Assembly: GCA_965230065.1 (NCBI GenBank)
Contig: OZ245942.1
Span: forward strand, 5,766,001-5,830,000
Length of the DNA: 64,000 nucleotides
Source: G965230065 sp965230065
Lineage (GTDB): Bacteria > Bacteroidota > Bacteroidia > Cytophagales > Cyclobacteriaceae
Direction: 5' to 3'
A program made the position numbers and the translations under genes. The notes under the pieces were generated by a model that was given only the letters and a program-made list of their open reading frames with translations, ran no database searches and was not told the origin of the DNA. Positions 26,995 through 36,062 of this stretch are shown one piece after another (within the stretch, counting starts at the first letter, position 1; each line of letters starts with the position of its first letter).

Positions 26995-27542
26995 CTCTTT
27001 TTGTAAGGCACACAACCGCTATAAAGCGGTTATTTTATAGTTGCACTTTCCAACATCCCATAACACCTAGAATGCGAAAACTCTTCAAATATCATCAGCA
27101 AAATAGTATAACAGAAGTAGCTGTTTTTTTCACGTTAGTCATTACTTTCCAATTTCCCATAATACCCAGAAATTGAAATTACCCAGTAATATCCAAACTA
27201 AAAATAAGTATTATTTCAATAAATTTCACTTTCCAAAATAAAAATGCGAAACAAAGGCCTGTGCCGAATTGCAAAATCAGGAATTTCCTATTAAAAATCC
27301 AGTGCCCCAATATCAAAAAACTATGAAAACGGGGTAGAGAAGCAGAGGAAAGAGAAAGAGATTGCAGAACAAATTACCATCAAGTACACAAAAGTTGAAG
27401 TACAGCAATACTGCTGGTTCTAATTAGTAAAATCTAATTCCAGGCTTCTACCCGGTTAACCACCGAATGTTAATATATACTGTCCTATTTCTAAGGGCTA
27501 ATCTGTCTTTAAGGTAGCATCATTCATTAAAACAATAAAGAC
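26995..27542. other. 548-base intergenic region
   Basis: No complete gene. A start-less open run reading 'NYENGVEKQRKEKEIAEQIT' ends before 27425 on the plus strand and looks like the fossil end of a gene. The rest is AT-rich. Confidence 0.5.
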
Positions 27543-27974
27543 ATGGAAATTACACATCATTTAAAGGTCAAAGCTTCAGCCGAAACAATTTATCATGCCG
27601 TAGCGACCCAAAAAGGCATCAGCGGGTGGTGGTCAAAAGACTGTGCAGTGGGGGAAGCGGAAGGAGAGCCTTCCTTGCTGAAATTTGACAAGCAGGGAAA
27701 GATTGTGGAAATGGGCTTTAAAACCTTAGAGCTATTACCAAACAAAAAGGTGGTATGGGAATGCACTGAGAATGCAAACCCAGCCTGGATAGGCACTAAA
27801 ATCATTACCGAAATTACCGAATCCAAGGATGGGTGCGAAGTGGTTTTCTCCCATTCGGATTTTGATGAAAAATGGAAAGGCCAGCCCCCCTTTGAAATGA
27901 CGAAGGAAGGGTGGAGCCATTTTGTAAATAGCCTGGTAGATTATTGTGAAGGGCGGGAAGGGCAGCCCTGGTAA
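27543..27974 (+). CDS. SRPBCC-family protein (AHSA1-like)
   Basis: 143 aa. Clear AHSA1/SRPBCC layout: 'LKVKASAETIYHAVATQKGI', 'GWWSKDCAVGEAEGEPSLLK', 'KTLELLPNKKVVWECTENAN', 'ITESKDGCEVVFSHSDFDEK' and a C-terminal helix 'MTKEGWSHFVNSLVDYCEGR'. Likely ligand-binding. It is convergent with the ECF sigma factor 19 bases downstream. Confidence 0.9.
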   Translation: MEITHHLKVKASAETIYHAVATQKGISGWWSKDCAVGEAEGEPSLLKFDKQGKIVEMGFKTLELLPNKKVVWECTENANPAWIGTKIITEITESKDGCEVVFSHSDFDEKWKGQPPFEMTKEGWSHFVNSLVDYCEGREGQPW

Positions 27975-27984
27975 AAACCAAGTT

Positions 27985-28011
27985 CCCGGGGGATTAATCC
28001 AGCCCCCCGGG
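27985..28011. terminator. GC-rich hairpin between convergent genes
   Basis: CCCGGGGG (27985-27992) pairs with CCCCCGGG (28004-28011) around an 11-base loop between two convergent genes; it overlaps the 3' end of the sigma-factor gene. There is no strong T run, so its role as a terminator is plausible but not certain. Confidence 0.5.
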
Positions 28012-29268
28012 TGCAAGCAATTTCTCGCATTCGGCTATTTTGCCGCGAATGAAAGAGGCTTCCCTATGGGAAGGCTTCAGTTCCAATGATTTTTTTAGGT
28101 AAGGCAATGCCTTGCCATAGTTTTCAAGTTGCATATAAAAGATGCCCTGGGTAGCTTGCAGCAAATGGTAGTTTGCCAAGAGCTGGTTTTCAGCAAGTAT
28201 TTGCAACTCGGATAAACCCACTTCAACCCCCTGCAGCTTGCTTTTAATGATGGCAAGGTTCAAAAGAATAATGGGATTCGGCTTTAACTTGTGTAATAGA
28301 AGGTATTGATCATAAATAACCTGCCAATCGGTTTGGTCAAAACTTCTTGACAGGCAATGTTCGGCAGCAATTCTTGCTTCAATATGATAGGGCGACAGGG
28401 TGGCGTCATTGATCGAACGCTTAAAATAATGCAGCCCGATATTAATCAGATCCTGGCTCCAAAGGCTCCTGTCCTGGTCTTCAAAAAGGATAATGGTGCC
28501 ATTATTATCAACCCTTGCATCAAACCGGGCGGTATGTAGGCACATGAGCGAAAGCAATGCGCAGAGCCTGCGGTTCCCTTCAAATTTATCAAGCAAGAGT
28601 TTTGTCAACCGGATGGCTTCCAGGCAAAGCTCCTTCTTGATGACCAGGTCGCCCGAAGTTGAATTGTACCCTTCATTAAAAAGCAAATACATTGTCAGGG
28701 TGACCGTATCCAGCCTTTCATCTAAGGCTTTGCCCTGGGGGATGTCAAAGGTAGCATGGGAATTCCGTATTTTGTGCTTTGCCCGGTACAGTTGTTTGTT
28801 GATGGAGGATTCATTGGAGAGCAAAGCGCTGGCCACTTCTTTAACCCCAAACCCGCAAAGTGTCTTTAGGGTAAGGGCAATTTGCGATTTTGTGCTTAGC
28901 GAAGGATGGCAGCAGGTGAAGATCATCCTGAGCTGGCTATCCTGAATTTCTTCCTCAAGGAAGATAGCATCAATATCTGTGCTGCCAGCCAGCTGGGGCA
29001 CATTTGAATGATGATGCCTTCGGATCATCCTGCTGCGTTCCAATTCATTTAACGCTTTTCGCCTTGCCACTGTAAACAGCCAGGCTTGGGGGTTTGACGG
29101 AATGCCCCCAACACTCCAGTTGTTTAGGGCGGAAACCAGGGTTTCCTGGACCACATCTTCTGCCAATTGAATATTGGAAGGGCCAAAGTATCTGGTCAGG
29201 GCTGCTACCAGCCTGCCATACTCGCTCCGGAAAAGATGCCCAACTACCTGTTCAATTTTTTCTGCCAA
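27994..29268 (-). CDS. ECF42-type sigma factor with TPR extension
   Basis: 424 aa. Region 2 is 'LFRSEYGRLVAALTRYFGPS' and 'EDVVQETLVSALNNWS' and region 4 is 'IALTLKTLCGFGVKEVASAL', followed by a long C-terminal alpha-helical DUF6596/TPR-like part (about 190-424, 'MYLLFNEGYNSTSGDLVIKK', 'LEARIAAEHC'). Known ECF42 factors are transcribed with DGPF/YciI proteins and have no anti-sigma factor, their C-terminal extension being thought to control them. The start at 29268 is three bases after the stop of the YciI gene upstream. Nearly the same gene recurs at 30216-31475. Confidence 0.9.
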   Translation of the reverse strand: MAEKIEQVVGHLFRSEYGRLVAALTRYFGPSNIQLAEDVVQETLVSALNNWSVGGIPSNPQAWLFTVARRKALNELERSRMIRRHHHSNVPQLAGSTDIDAIFLEEEIQDSQLRMIFTCCHPSLSTKSQIALTLKTLCGFGVKEVASALLSNESSINKQLYRAKHKIRNSHATFDIPQGKALDERLDTVTLTMYLLFNEGYNSTSGDLVIKKELCLEAIRLTKLLLDKFEGNRRLCALLSLMCLHTARFDARVDNNGTIILFEDQDRSLWSQDLINIGLHYFKRSINDATLSPYHIEARIAAEHCLSRSFDQTDWQVIYDQYLLLHKLKPNPIILLNLAIIKSKLQGVEVGLSELQILAENQLLANYHLLQATQGIFYMQLENYGKALPYLKKSLELKPSHREASFIRGKIAECEKLLAPGGLD

Positions 29269-29271
29269 AAC

Positions 29272-29610
29272 CTATTTCATTTTAGGGAATGCAATGGGCC
29301 GCACTTCGATGGTGTACAAGCCTAAATGAGGTGAAGTAAGGGCGATCGAATTGGCTTCCTCCTGGTCCTTGGCCTGAATCAGGAAAAAGCCTGCAATAAT
29401 TTCCTTGGGTTCTAAAAAAGGCCCGTCTGTCAGGATGCTATCAGTTTTAGAGCTTAGCAGTGCCCCCTTACTTTCCAATCGCTGGCCTCCCAGGTAGTTC
29501 TCGCCCAGGCGTTCAACCCAATCTTGATATTCTGCCATAATATTTTGCAATTCGCTGGGGGATAAATGGTTCATGCCATCCCCTTTTAGTATTAATAAGA
29601 ATTCCTGCAT
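29272..29610 (-). CDS. YciI/DGPF-domain protein, ECF42 partner
   Basis: 112 aa. 'MQEFLLILKGDGMNHLSPSE' N-terminus, 'TDGPFLEPKEIIAGFFLIQA' (the DGPF motif) and a C-terminal 'GLYTIEVRPI'. Known partner of ECF42 sigma factors in a two-gene unit; the function may be as a ligand- or peroxide-sensitive regulator or small enzyme of the YCII group, but is not proved. It lies three bases upstream of the sigma gene. Confidence 0.9.
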   Translation of the reverse strand: MQEFLLILKGDGMNHLSPSELQNIMAEYQDWVERLGENYLGGQRLESKGALLSSKTDSILTDGPFLEPKEIIAGFFLIQAKDQEEANSIALTSPHLGLYTIEVRPIAFPKMK

Positions 29611-29722
29611 AATGATTTTTCTTATATGACAGTTGAACTGCTGTGTTTTGGACAGTTTTTAATTGCCTGATAACGCCCAGCTAAGGAATGTGCGGGTTTT
29701 GGAACAAGCTTGGATATTCTTG

Positions 29723-30166
29723 TTAAACTTTCTCCCTGCAAGCGCATTCGTGGTTTTCATTTATGTATTTGATCGTCGCTATACAGAGTTTTTCCAAGAT
29801 TATAAGGTTAAGGTCATCCAGCTTTTTGAAATAAATGCAAGCCTTGCCCATTTTGTATTTCCCCAATTCTGCAAGAAGTTCTTTGTTGTCAATACCTGGA
29901 CCAGTAACATAAAGGGAGAACGCGGCTTTTCGGGGGGAAAACCCAATCAAAGGTGCATCCCCTTCATGGCCACTGGCGTACTTATAATGATAACTTCCAA
30001 AGCCGATAATGGTAGGCCCCCACATTTTAGGTTCAAAGCCTGACCAATCCCGCATTAGCTCAATGAGGCGAAAACTATCTTCCTTCTTTTGCTCCTTGTC
30101 AACGAATGAGTTTATAAAATCAATAACGCTGGCGTTTGTTTCTGTTGTCTTGTTTTTTGAAGCCAT
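29723..30166 (-). CDS. DUF1801 protein
   Basis: 147 aa from the ATG at 30166 ('MASKNKTTETNASVIDFI'). The domain shows 'LMRDWSGFEPKMWGPTIIGF', 'YASGHEGDAPLIGFSPRKAA', 'LGKYKMGKACIYFKKLDDLN' and the C-terminal 'ATIKYIN'. Small single-domain protein of unknown function. It sits between the two ECF42 units on the same strand, so it may belong to a longer transcript. Confidence 0.85.
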   Translation of the reverse strand: MASKNKTTETNASVIDFINSFVDKEQKKEDSFRLIELMRDWSGFEPKMWGPTIIGFGSYHYKYASGHEGDAPLIGFSPRKAAFSLYVTGPGIDNKELLAELGKYKMGKACIYFKKLDDLNLIILEKLCIATIKYINENHECACREKV

Positions 30167-30215
30167 AATGTATATCAATTATATTTTTTCCAGATGAAAC
30201 TAATCTACAGGAAAC

Positions 30216-31475
30216 CTACCGTTTAGATTTCAATAGTAATTTTTTCCTTTTTCGTTCAAGATATTGCTTTTCCAATTGGTTGGGACAGGCTGTAATGGCC
30301 AATTCAATGTTTTTCAATGCTTGGTCCGTAATCCCGTTTTTTTCATAGTACTCGGCATAACAACCGAAAAACAGGTATTTGCGCTGGCTCAAGACATCAG
30401 GGCTTATCTTTTCTAGTTTCGCCTTTCCTTGTTCCAACTGGCCCAACTGCAAATGAATCGTTGCCATGGTTAATAGTATGCTATCAGTTGGCATGATTTC
30501 ATACATCACTCCATAATATTCAAGAATTTGTCGCCAATCGGTGTTCTCAAATTTTATTGCTTTCACATGCTCCGCTGCTATAGCCGCTTCGTAGTGGTAA
30601 ATGGATAAATCCCCGTAATGCCAGGATTTCTCCAAGGCATTGTTGCCAAGGACAATCAAGGGCAAATACCATTTTGAACGATCCTGGTTCTTTAAATCAA
30701 TAATTTCATTACTGCCAAGCTTTGCTTCCAAACGAGAAGAATGGAAACAGAGCAATGCAAACAGGGCGTACAAACTGCCTGACCTGAACCGTTCTTTTTG
30801 AAGAAGCAATTTGCAAAGCCTCAATGCTTCACCGCAAAGTTCTTTATTGATGAGGGAATGCGGTTTGGTAGAATGGAATCCCTCGTTAAATATTAAATAG
30901 ATGATTTGCAACACCCCAGACAGCCTGTCTTCAATTTCCTTTGGATCGGGATAAGCTAAACTAATTTTTTGGTTTTGGATTTTTTTGCGGGCCCTGAACA
31001 ATCGTTTTTTAATGGTTTCTTCTTTTTGTAGAAGTGCGGCGGCAATTTCCTTCATAGAGAAACCTGATAGTGCTTTAAGGGCAAAGGCAATTTGCTCCTC
31101 CTGTGAAAACAAAGGGTGGCAAGCGACAAGGAGCATTCTAAGCTGGCTATCCTCAACCTCATGATCCAAAAAATATTCGTTGATTTCGAGTGCAACGGAT
31201 CCATGGCTGATTTTTTGATAATTCCTTTTTTCTGTATTGACCTTGCGCAATAGGTCTATTGCACGGTTTTTTGCTGCTTTTATGAGCCAGGCTTCAGGGT
31301 TTTCCGGTATTTCATTTCTCCATTTTAAAGCCGCCTTAATGAAAGTGTCCTGAACAGCATCTTCGATAAGCCCTAAGTTGGCCAGTCCAAATATTTTAGA
31401 CAAAATAGCGACCATCTTTCCATATTGGTGCCTGAAAAGATGGTCGACTATGATATGTTTGCTTTTATCGGTCAA
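30216..31475 (-). CDS. Second ECF42-type sigma factor
   Basis: 419 aa with the same architecture as the gene at 27994: region 2 ('LIEDAVQDTFIKAALKW'), region 4 ('IAFALKALSGFSMKEIAAAL') and a TPR-like extension ('IYLIFNEGFHSTKPHSLINK', 'MTIHLQLGQLEQGKAKLEKI'). It overlaps the YciI gene upstream by 11 bases (31465-31475). A paralogue, not a copy: the two proteins are clearly diverged. Confidence 0.9.
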   Translation of the reverse strand: MTDKSKHIIVDHLFRHQYGKMVAILSKIFGLANLGLIEDAVQDTFIKAALKWRNEIPENPEAWLIKAAKNRAIDLLRKVNTEKRNYQKISHGSVALEINEYFLDHEVEDSQLRMLLVACHPLFSQEEQIAFALKALSGFSMKEIAAALLQKEETIKKRLFRARKKIQNQKISLAYPDPKEIEDRLSGVLQIIYLIFNEGFHSTKPHSLINKELCGEALRLCKLLLQKERFRSGSLYALFALLCFHSSRLEAKLGSNEIIDLKNQDRSKWYLPLIVLGNNALEKSWHYGDLSIYHYEAAIAAEHVKAIKFENTDWRQILEYYGVMYEIMPTDSILLTMATIHLQLGQLEQGKAKLEKISPDVLSQRKYLFFGCYAEYYEKNGITDQALKNIELAITACPNQLEKQYLERKRKKLLLKSKR

Positions 31476-31812
31476 ACTTAATTACTTCCCTAATTTCAAC
31501 AGTGCCGTCCAGGTCATAGTCTGGGTAATCCTTGGCAATTTCCACAACTTCTTCAACGGTATTGGCAGCCACAGTGTAATATCCGCCAATCAATTCCTTG
31601 CTTTCCACAAAAGGCCCATCAGATTCCACACGGTTTGGCCCTGAAACCCTCTTGCCTTTTGAGTATAATGCTTCACCTCCCCTCAATATTCCCTGTTCTT
31701 TCATTTTATCACCCCAGGAAAACCATTTCTCCATTCTTTCCTGGAGCTGATCTGGGGAAAGGCCTAACTCTTCATAGTCAGCCCCAATAAAGATCATCAT
31801 AAATTCTTTCAT
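31465..31812 (-). CDS. Second YciI/DGPF-domain protein
   Basis: 115 aa. It carries 'MKEFMMIFIGADYEELGLSP', 'SDGPFVESKELIGGYYTVAA' (DGPF motif) and 'YDLDGTVEIREV'. Same gene order as the pair at 29272-29268 and overlapping its sigma gene, which supports translational coupling. Confidence 0.9.
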   Translation of the reverse strand: MKEFMMIFIGADYEELGLSPDQLQERMEKWFSWGDKMKEQGILRGGEALYSKGKRVSGPNRVESDGPFVESKELIGGYYTVAANTVEEVVEIAKDYPDYDLDGTVEIREVIKFDR

Positions 31813-31877
31813 TGTTATCTGGTTTATTGTTTAAACATTATTAAGGTATCCTCTGCATAATAGAAGAATAGCAATTT

Positions 31878-32252
31878 TTAGTTTCTGGAATGAAAGGCGA
31901 CTTTATTTCCTTCAGTATCAATAAAATGTGCCATAAAACCATGCTGGCCAATGGAGGTTTTTGGCACAACAACCTTTCCGCCGGCATTTTCAACCCTAGA
32001 TAGGAATTTAGACAAGTCATCACCTCCATTAAGGTAAATCAATGACCCGTCTTCAGAAGGCGCATAGCCTGGGCCAAACGCTATGCCTCCTCCAACACCA
32101 TTTTCCAAATCAGCGGGGAAAAATGCCATGGTCATTCCCATTTCTTTCATTTCCATGGTTTCGAGCTCTGCATCAAGCACATTTTCATAAAATGATTTTG
32201 CCCTTTCAAAATTTTTTGCTGGAATTTCAAACCAGTTAATCGCATTTTTCAT
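31878..32252 (-). CDS. VOC-family protein
   Basis: 124 aa from 32252 ('MKNAINWFEIPAKNFERAKS'); the longer frame to 32432 adds a non-conserved leader. 'VLDAELETMEMKEMGMTMAF', 'GIAFGPGYAPSEDGSLIYLN' and 'HGFMAHFIDTEGNKVAFHSR' match the group of VOC proteins that resemble glyoxalase. Metal-site His residues are only partly present. A broken relative lies at 42457-42690. Confidence 0.85.
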   Translation of the reverse strand: MKNAINWFEIPAKNFERAKSFYENVLDAELETMEMKEMGMTMAFFPADLENGVGGGIAFGPGYAPSEDGSLIYLNGGDDLSKFLSRVENAGGKVVVPKTSIGQHGFMAHFIDTEGNKVAFHSRN

Positions 32253-32693
32253 AATTGTAACATTAAGGTTAGAGATATTTACCTTGATGACGAAACTGGA
32301 TTTTGAAATGAGGACAAGTTGTATAATTATTTTGAAAATTGTTAACTGAGGTCTAGTCTCCATAAAAAACAATTCTGGACTCTTTTGAAGGGTCATATAT
32401 TCATCGCCCAAAAACCTCTGCTTTTGCTCCATATTTTGGTAGGATCCATCTTTATTTTACATGATCCGTTCCAAACCTATGGAAAGGATTTACTGGTAAT
32501 TTATCCCCAGGGCTTTGGCATCACTTTCTCTTTTATCTCTTTCCTCCCATTTGTCGAACCGATTTTCTACGAAGTCATAATCAAAAGCGAAAAACCTGCC
32601 TATCCAAGACCCCTCATTACATTAGCTCAACCTAAGATAATTAGAAATTTCCATAAATTGAGGTTTAACAATGAACGTAATTACTGTATTGAA
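32253..32693. other. Spacer with a start-less coding-like run
   Basis: On the minus strand 32490-32621 reads as 41 codons without ATG ('FAFDYDFVENRFDKWEERDK' and 'ALGINYQ', ending TAA), which looks like the surviving end of a gene. Nothing else recognised. The long plus-strand frame at 32385-32909 is antisense to it and to DUF1059. Confidence 0.45.
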
Positions 32694-32933
32694 TTAATCA
32701 TTTTCAGGGAGCGACTCAAAGTCCTTTATTTTACTTTCAAACTACTTTTGCATAGCAGCTGGCTTTTGCATCAGTTCCTGCATTTTTCCCATGGCTGCCA
32801 TATGGGCTTGGACTTTTTTCTGATACATCTCCATTCCATGTTGTTTGCTCATTTCCGCAATTTCTTCAAAGGTGTTAGCGAGGAATATTTTGTCGCAGGC
32901 ACCACCTAGTTGCTCACACGTCATTGTCTTCAT
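32694..32933 (-). pseudogene. DUF1059 protein with premature TAG
   Basis: From the ATG at 32933 it reads 'MKTMTCEQLGGACDKIFLAN' and ends 'MQKPAAMQK' at a TAG (32742-32744). Past the stop the frame continues 'FESKIKDFESLPEND' to TAA (32694). The family has Trp at the stop position ('MQKWFE..'), so TGG-to-TAG explains it. About 79 residues in full. The upstream frame to 33059 ('MVFSQFTHGGQESAPKSPQG' and on) overlaps a repeated intergenic motif and is unlikely to be translated. Confidence 0.8.
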
Positions 32934-33176
32934 AATTAATTTTTTAAAGTAATCGTTTCTTGATAGCGTCCGTTTAATGACCGCCAACGGTTTGTATTTG
33001 CCTTGTGGTGATTTCGGAGCACTTTCCTGACCACCATGAGTGAACTGACTGAAAACCATGCTGGCAGCCGTTTACCCGACATAAGCTATATGCATTGTTG
33101 CAGTGTCGTTTAATATTTTTTAAATATCATTTGCAAAGTGTATTTATATATTATCATTTAAACATGTTGACCTCAA

Positions 33177-33536
33177 TCAATATGGAGCATTCTCATTTAC
33201 TTTAGATAATACCCATTTAATATCATCTTCTATCATCTCACCAACATCATTAAACTTGATACGCTTGGCGTGTTTGCCTTTACCACTAAATTTTAGTCTT
33301 TCATGATTAATTTCGTCAATATGGTGGACATAAAGCATACAAGATTCATTATTTCCTTCTTGAATTCCGCAAAGCACATTATTTTTTCCATTTCTTGAAT
33401 ACAGAACTAGTTTTACTTTTGCTCCGCCAACAATGTTTCCCTCAATATTATCAAAGTAGGATTCAATTATACCTTTTAATTTATTTCCCATTTCTTTGGC
33501 TTTAGAGCTTCTAAATATCTGATTAAAATCTTCCAT
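33177..33536 (-). CDS. Small DUF1801-like protein
   Basis: 119 aa from the ATG at 33536 ('MEDFNQIFRSSKAKEMGNK'). It has 'GGAKVKLVLYSRNGKNNVLC', 'YVHHIDEINHERLKFSGKGK' and 'VGEMIEDDIKWVLSKV'. The layout resembles DUF1801/YdhG proteins but is more distant than the other three. Single gene, function unknown. Confidence 0.6.
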   Translation of the reverse strand: MEDFNQIFRSSKAKEMGNKLKGIIESYFDNIEGNIVGGAKVKLVLYSRNGKNNVLCGIQEGNNESCMLYVHHIDEINHERLKFSGKGKHAKRIKFNDVGEMIEDDIKWVLSKVNENAPY

Positions 33537-33726
33537 GTTAGCCAAATAGTTTGTTCTTAAATGCACCAAAACAGAATGTATAGACGCAATTTATGAAATT
33601 CCCCTCAAACCGTTTATATTTCAAATCCAAAGTAGCGGTTATATTTCTGGAGATAGACGCTATTCTTTCAGAAGCTCAATCAATAAGGCCTTTTACTTTT
33701 TTTGGGCAATCCCAAATTAAGGTGTT

Positions 33727-34587
33727 TTAAGGTTTCATTTTCCAAATCTTGTCTGATAGTTCCAAATATTCGGGCAATGCGGCTGAGCCATACCAATTGT
33801 AAAGTTCAAAGTCTAATAATCCAGCTTCAATGGCTGGGTCAGTTTTTAATAACTGTTCAGCTTCTTCAATGCTCTCCTCATTGAGAATAAATATGCCACG
33901 ATAAGTTCTGTCATTTTTTCCTAATGGCCCGGCAACGATTAATTTTCCTTTTTTTACCAATCGACTGATATTCTCTTGGTGTCCTTGAAAACTCTTTCTG
34001 ATCAATACCTTATCGGTTGTTTCAGTAGTGCCTGTTTTAAGAATCACCAGTATGTACCCTTTCATTTCGTATTCGTCTGCTCCAAGCCTTCGGGCCAGGG
34101 CAGCGTCATATTTTGGGTTTGAAACCGTGGTATCCTTTTCGGCAGATTTTTCATGCAGCTTTCTCATTTTGTAGGAAAAACCTTTCCGCTTACCGTCTGA
34201 TACATGTATATAAACCTCTGTTTCATTCAACTTCTGGTAAACAATCTTTTTAGGAAAATCGTGATCCGGATTTTCAAAAGTAAATGTGGTGTCTATTTTC
34301 GACAGTTTAAAATCTACCCCTACCCCATTATTTTGGTTTGGAACTGTAGCCGTGTAGATGATTTCATTGTCCTCTTCGGTGATTTCCAAATATTCGGAAA
34401 CCACAACATTTCCCTCATTGATTTTATAGGATACCCCTTTCAATTTTTTGCTGCCCAGCTGATCCCAATGCTCATAAACTTCCTTGTTATCCATTTTCCA
34501 GGTTCCCTGCAAAAAGCTGGGAAAATCCGGTTGGGCAAAAGATATGCCTGCTGAAAGCAGGACTAAAGAGGTAAAAATGTATTTCAT
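33727..34587 (-). CDS. Exported DUF6265-YciI fusion protein
   Basis: 286 aa. The N-terminal signal peptide 'MKYIFTSLVLLSAGISFA' is followed by a DUF6265-like beta-sandwich ('LQGTWKMDNKEVYEHWDQLG', 'EDNEIIYTATVPNQNNGVGV', 'FTFENPDHDFPKKIVYQ', residues about 20-150). A C-terminal YciI-like domain (about 185-286, 'YILVILKTGTTETT', 'IRKSFQGHQENISRLVKKGK', 'GIFILNEESIEEAEQLLK') follows. A periplasmic YciI-type domain is unusual since most are cytosolic, and here the DGPF motif is lost. It stands near the third ECF factor and an SRPBCC gene and may be exported to the periplasm to sense or modify a small molecule. Confidence 0.8.
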   Translation of the reverse strand: MKYIFTSLVLLSAGISFAQPDFPSFLQGTWKMDNKEVYEHWDQLGSKKLKGVSYKINEGNVVVSEYLEITEEDNEIIYTATVPNQNNGVGVDFKLSKIDTTFTFENPDHDFPKKIVYQKLNETEVYIHVSDGKRKGFSYKMRKLHEKSAEKDTTVSNPKYDAALARRLGADEYEMKGYILVILKTGTTETTDKVLIRKSFQGHQENISRLVKKGKLIVAGPLGKNDRTYRGIFILNEESIEEAEQLLKTDPAIEAGLLDFELYNWYGSAALPEYLELSDKIWKMKP

Positions 34588-34713
34588 CTTTTATCAGTGT
34601 TTGTTTGTTACCAGAATAGGAAACCTGCCAAAACACACAAATTTTTGGCTAAATGCATTACCAGCCCCCAGACGCGTCGGCTTTTGTGCCTAATTTTTCT
34701 TCGTAATACATAT

Positions 34714-35187
34714 TCATTTAGATATGGTTTCTGCTTCCTTTTTCAAGTCTGCTGCAAATTGTTCAAATGATTTATCAAAAGAAGGTATTTTGTTGGCAAT
34801 TAACGGGAAAATAAATCCCCCAATCTTCTCTGTCATGGTGAAGTTTGTTGCTTCCCCTGATTTTTCCAATATGTAAGTCCTATTGCCCAGGGCATCGCCC
34901 CATACTAACTTTTGTTCAGGAATCAATTCTTTTATCTTTAACTTAAATGTACGGGTTGGGTCAAGGGTGCTTTTCAGTTTGATTTTTTCACCTTCCTGAA
35001 TTTCCCCTTCTATGAAAACTATGGTAGAGTTCCACCTTGAATAATCGGAAGCGTTGGTAAGCAATGTCCAAATTACCGGAAGATCCGCATTGATCTTTGT
35101 ACTTACTGTGGTGGTACGGTTGAATGTTTTTTTCACCGTTGTGGCTTTACCACTTTTTGCTGATAATGATAGACTTGCCATAAACAT
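34714..35187 (-). CDS. SRPBCC (polyketide-cyclase-like) protein
   Basis: 157 aa. A hydrophobic N-terminal segment 'MFMASLSLSAKSGK' is weakly signal-like. The domain shows 'TTVSTKINADLPVIWTLLTN', 'WNSTIVFIEGEIQEGEKIKL', 'LIPEQKLVWGDALG' and a C-terminal helix 'SFDKSFEQFAADLKKEAETI'. It probably binds a hydrophobic ligand. It is 74 bases downstream of the third ECF sigma factor on the same strand, so a regulated target or partner of it. Confidence 0.8.
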   Translation of the reverse strand: MFMASLSLSAKSGKATTVKKTFNRTTTVSTKINADLPVIWTLLTNASDYSRWNSTIVFIEGEIQEGEKIKLKSTLDPTRTFKLKIKELIPEQKLVWGDALGNRTYILEKSGEATNFTMTEKIGGFIFPLIANKIPSFDKSFEQFAADLKKEAETISK

Positions 35188-35261
35188 AAAAACTAGGATG
35201 AAATTTTTTATTTAACAGGATTTTATACTTTGACGGGCGGGAAGATAAAAATGATAGGATT

Positions 35262-36062
35262 TTATTGGTTTTCTTTCAAATATTTTTCCATGACACGTCT
35301 GTTGAATTCCAGGTGATGTAATTGCAACTCATGAGCGTTCGATCTGAATGGATCGATTTCCCTGAGCACTTCCATTCTCAACTCCAGTAAATGTTCCTTG
35401 TTTGCTTTGGCGGCCTCGCTTACCAATTTTATTTTCATCATTTCGGCCTGCGAATTTTGCTTGGGATTAAAGATGCCGTTTAATTCGGAGCATTGGTGAC
35501 AGACCCCTTTTTGGTTAATTAAGGCACAACGCCCATCAAATACTTCAATCATTTTTTGCCGAGCCGTATGAAGATGATATTTCACCAGGGCATCTGTTGT
35601 TTGTAAGATTTTGGCAACCTCCTTTACCTTAAATAGGCAAATTTCCTTCAATAACAGGCAGAGGTGTTGCTCAAGGGGAAGGGATTTGGCGATACACAAA
35701 AAACAAAATGCAATATGTTCCCGGATTTCAAATTTGGCATTATCAGAAGCCTGGGCTATTTTCATGACTTCTTGAAAATGCCCCTTATCCTTCAGTGCAG
35801 CTTCTTTGCATATGTCGGTAACATTTTCAGGCCATCTTTTTTTCTTTCTTAAAATATCAATTGCCAAATTCGAGGCGATGGAGAATATCCAGGTTTTCAT
35901 GGAGGAATCCCCTTTGAAGGAAGAAAGGTTACGGCTGGCTTTTATCCAAGTGTCCTGAACAATATCCTCAGTATCCTGGATACTTGCTGTCATGCGCAGG
36001 ATATAGGATTTGAGTTGCGGTTTAATTTTCTCGAATTCAGATGTAAAATCTTCCAAGCTCAT
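35262..36062 (-). CDS. ECF sigma factor with Cys-containing C-terminus
   Basis: 266 aa. Region 2 ('TEDIVQDTWIKASRNLSSFK', 'MKTWIFSIASNLAIDILRKK') and region 4 ('LEQHLCLLLKEICLFKVKEV') are typical. Beyond region 4 a Cys cluster 'GRCALINQKGVCHQCSELNG' and a long helical tail ('AEMMKIKLVSEAAKANKEHL', 'LEFNRRVMEKYLK') are added, which may bind zinc or sense redox. No anti-sigma gene is adjacent; the downstream SRPBCC gene may be its target. Confidence 0.85.
   Translation of the reverse strand: MSLEDFTSEFEKIKPQLKSYILRMTASIQDTEDIVQDTWIKASRNLSSFKGDSSMKTWIFSIASNLAIDILRKKKRWPENVTDICKEAALKDKGHFQEVMKIAQASDNAKFEIREHIAFCFLCIAKSLPLEQHLCLLLKEICLFKVKEVAKILQTTDALVKYHLHTARQKMIEVFDGRCALINQKGVCHQCSELNGIFNPKQNSQAEMMKIKLVSEAAKANKEHLLELRMEVLREIDPFRSNAHELQLHHLEFNRRVMEKYLKENQ

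Noticed and set aside
27985..28011. Claiming a certain Rho-independent terminator
   Set aside because: Stem is good but no T run; kept at low confidence.
32385..32909. Plus-strand frame of 174 codons
   Set aside because: Antisense to the DUF1059 gene and a coding-like run; hydrophobic random-looking sequence without start signal.
32934..33059. N-terminal extension of the DUF1059 frame to 33059
   Set aside because: Not part of the family; it looks like a repeated intergenic motif read as protein.
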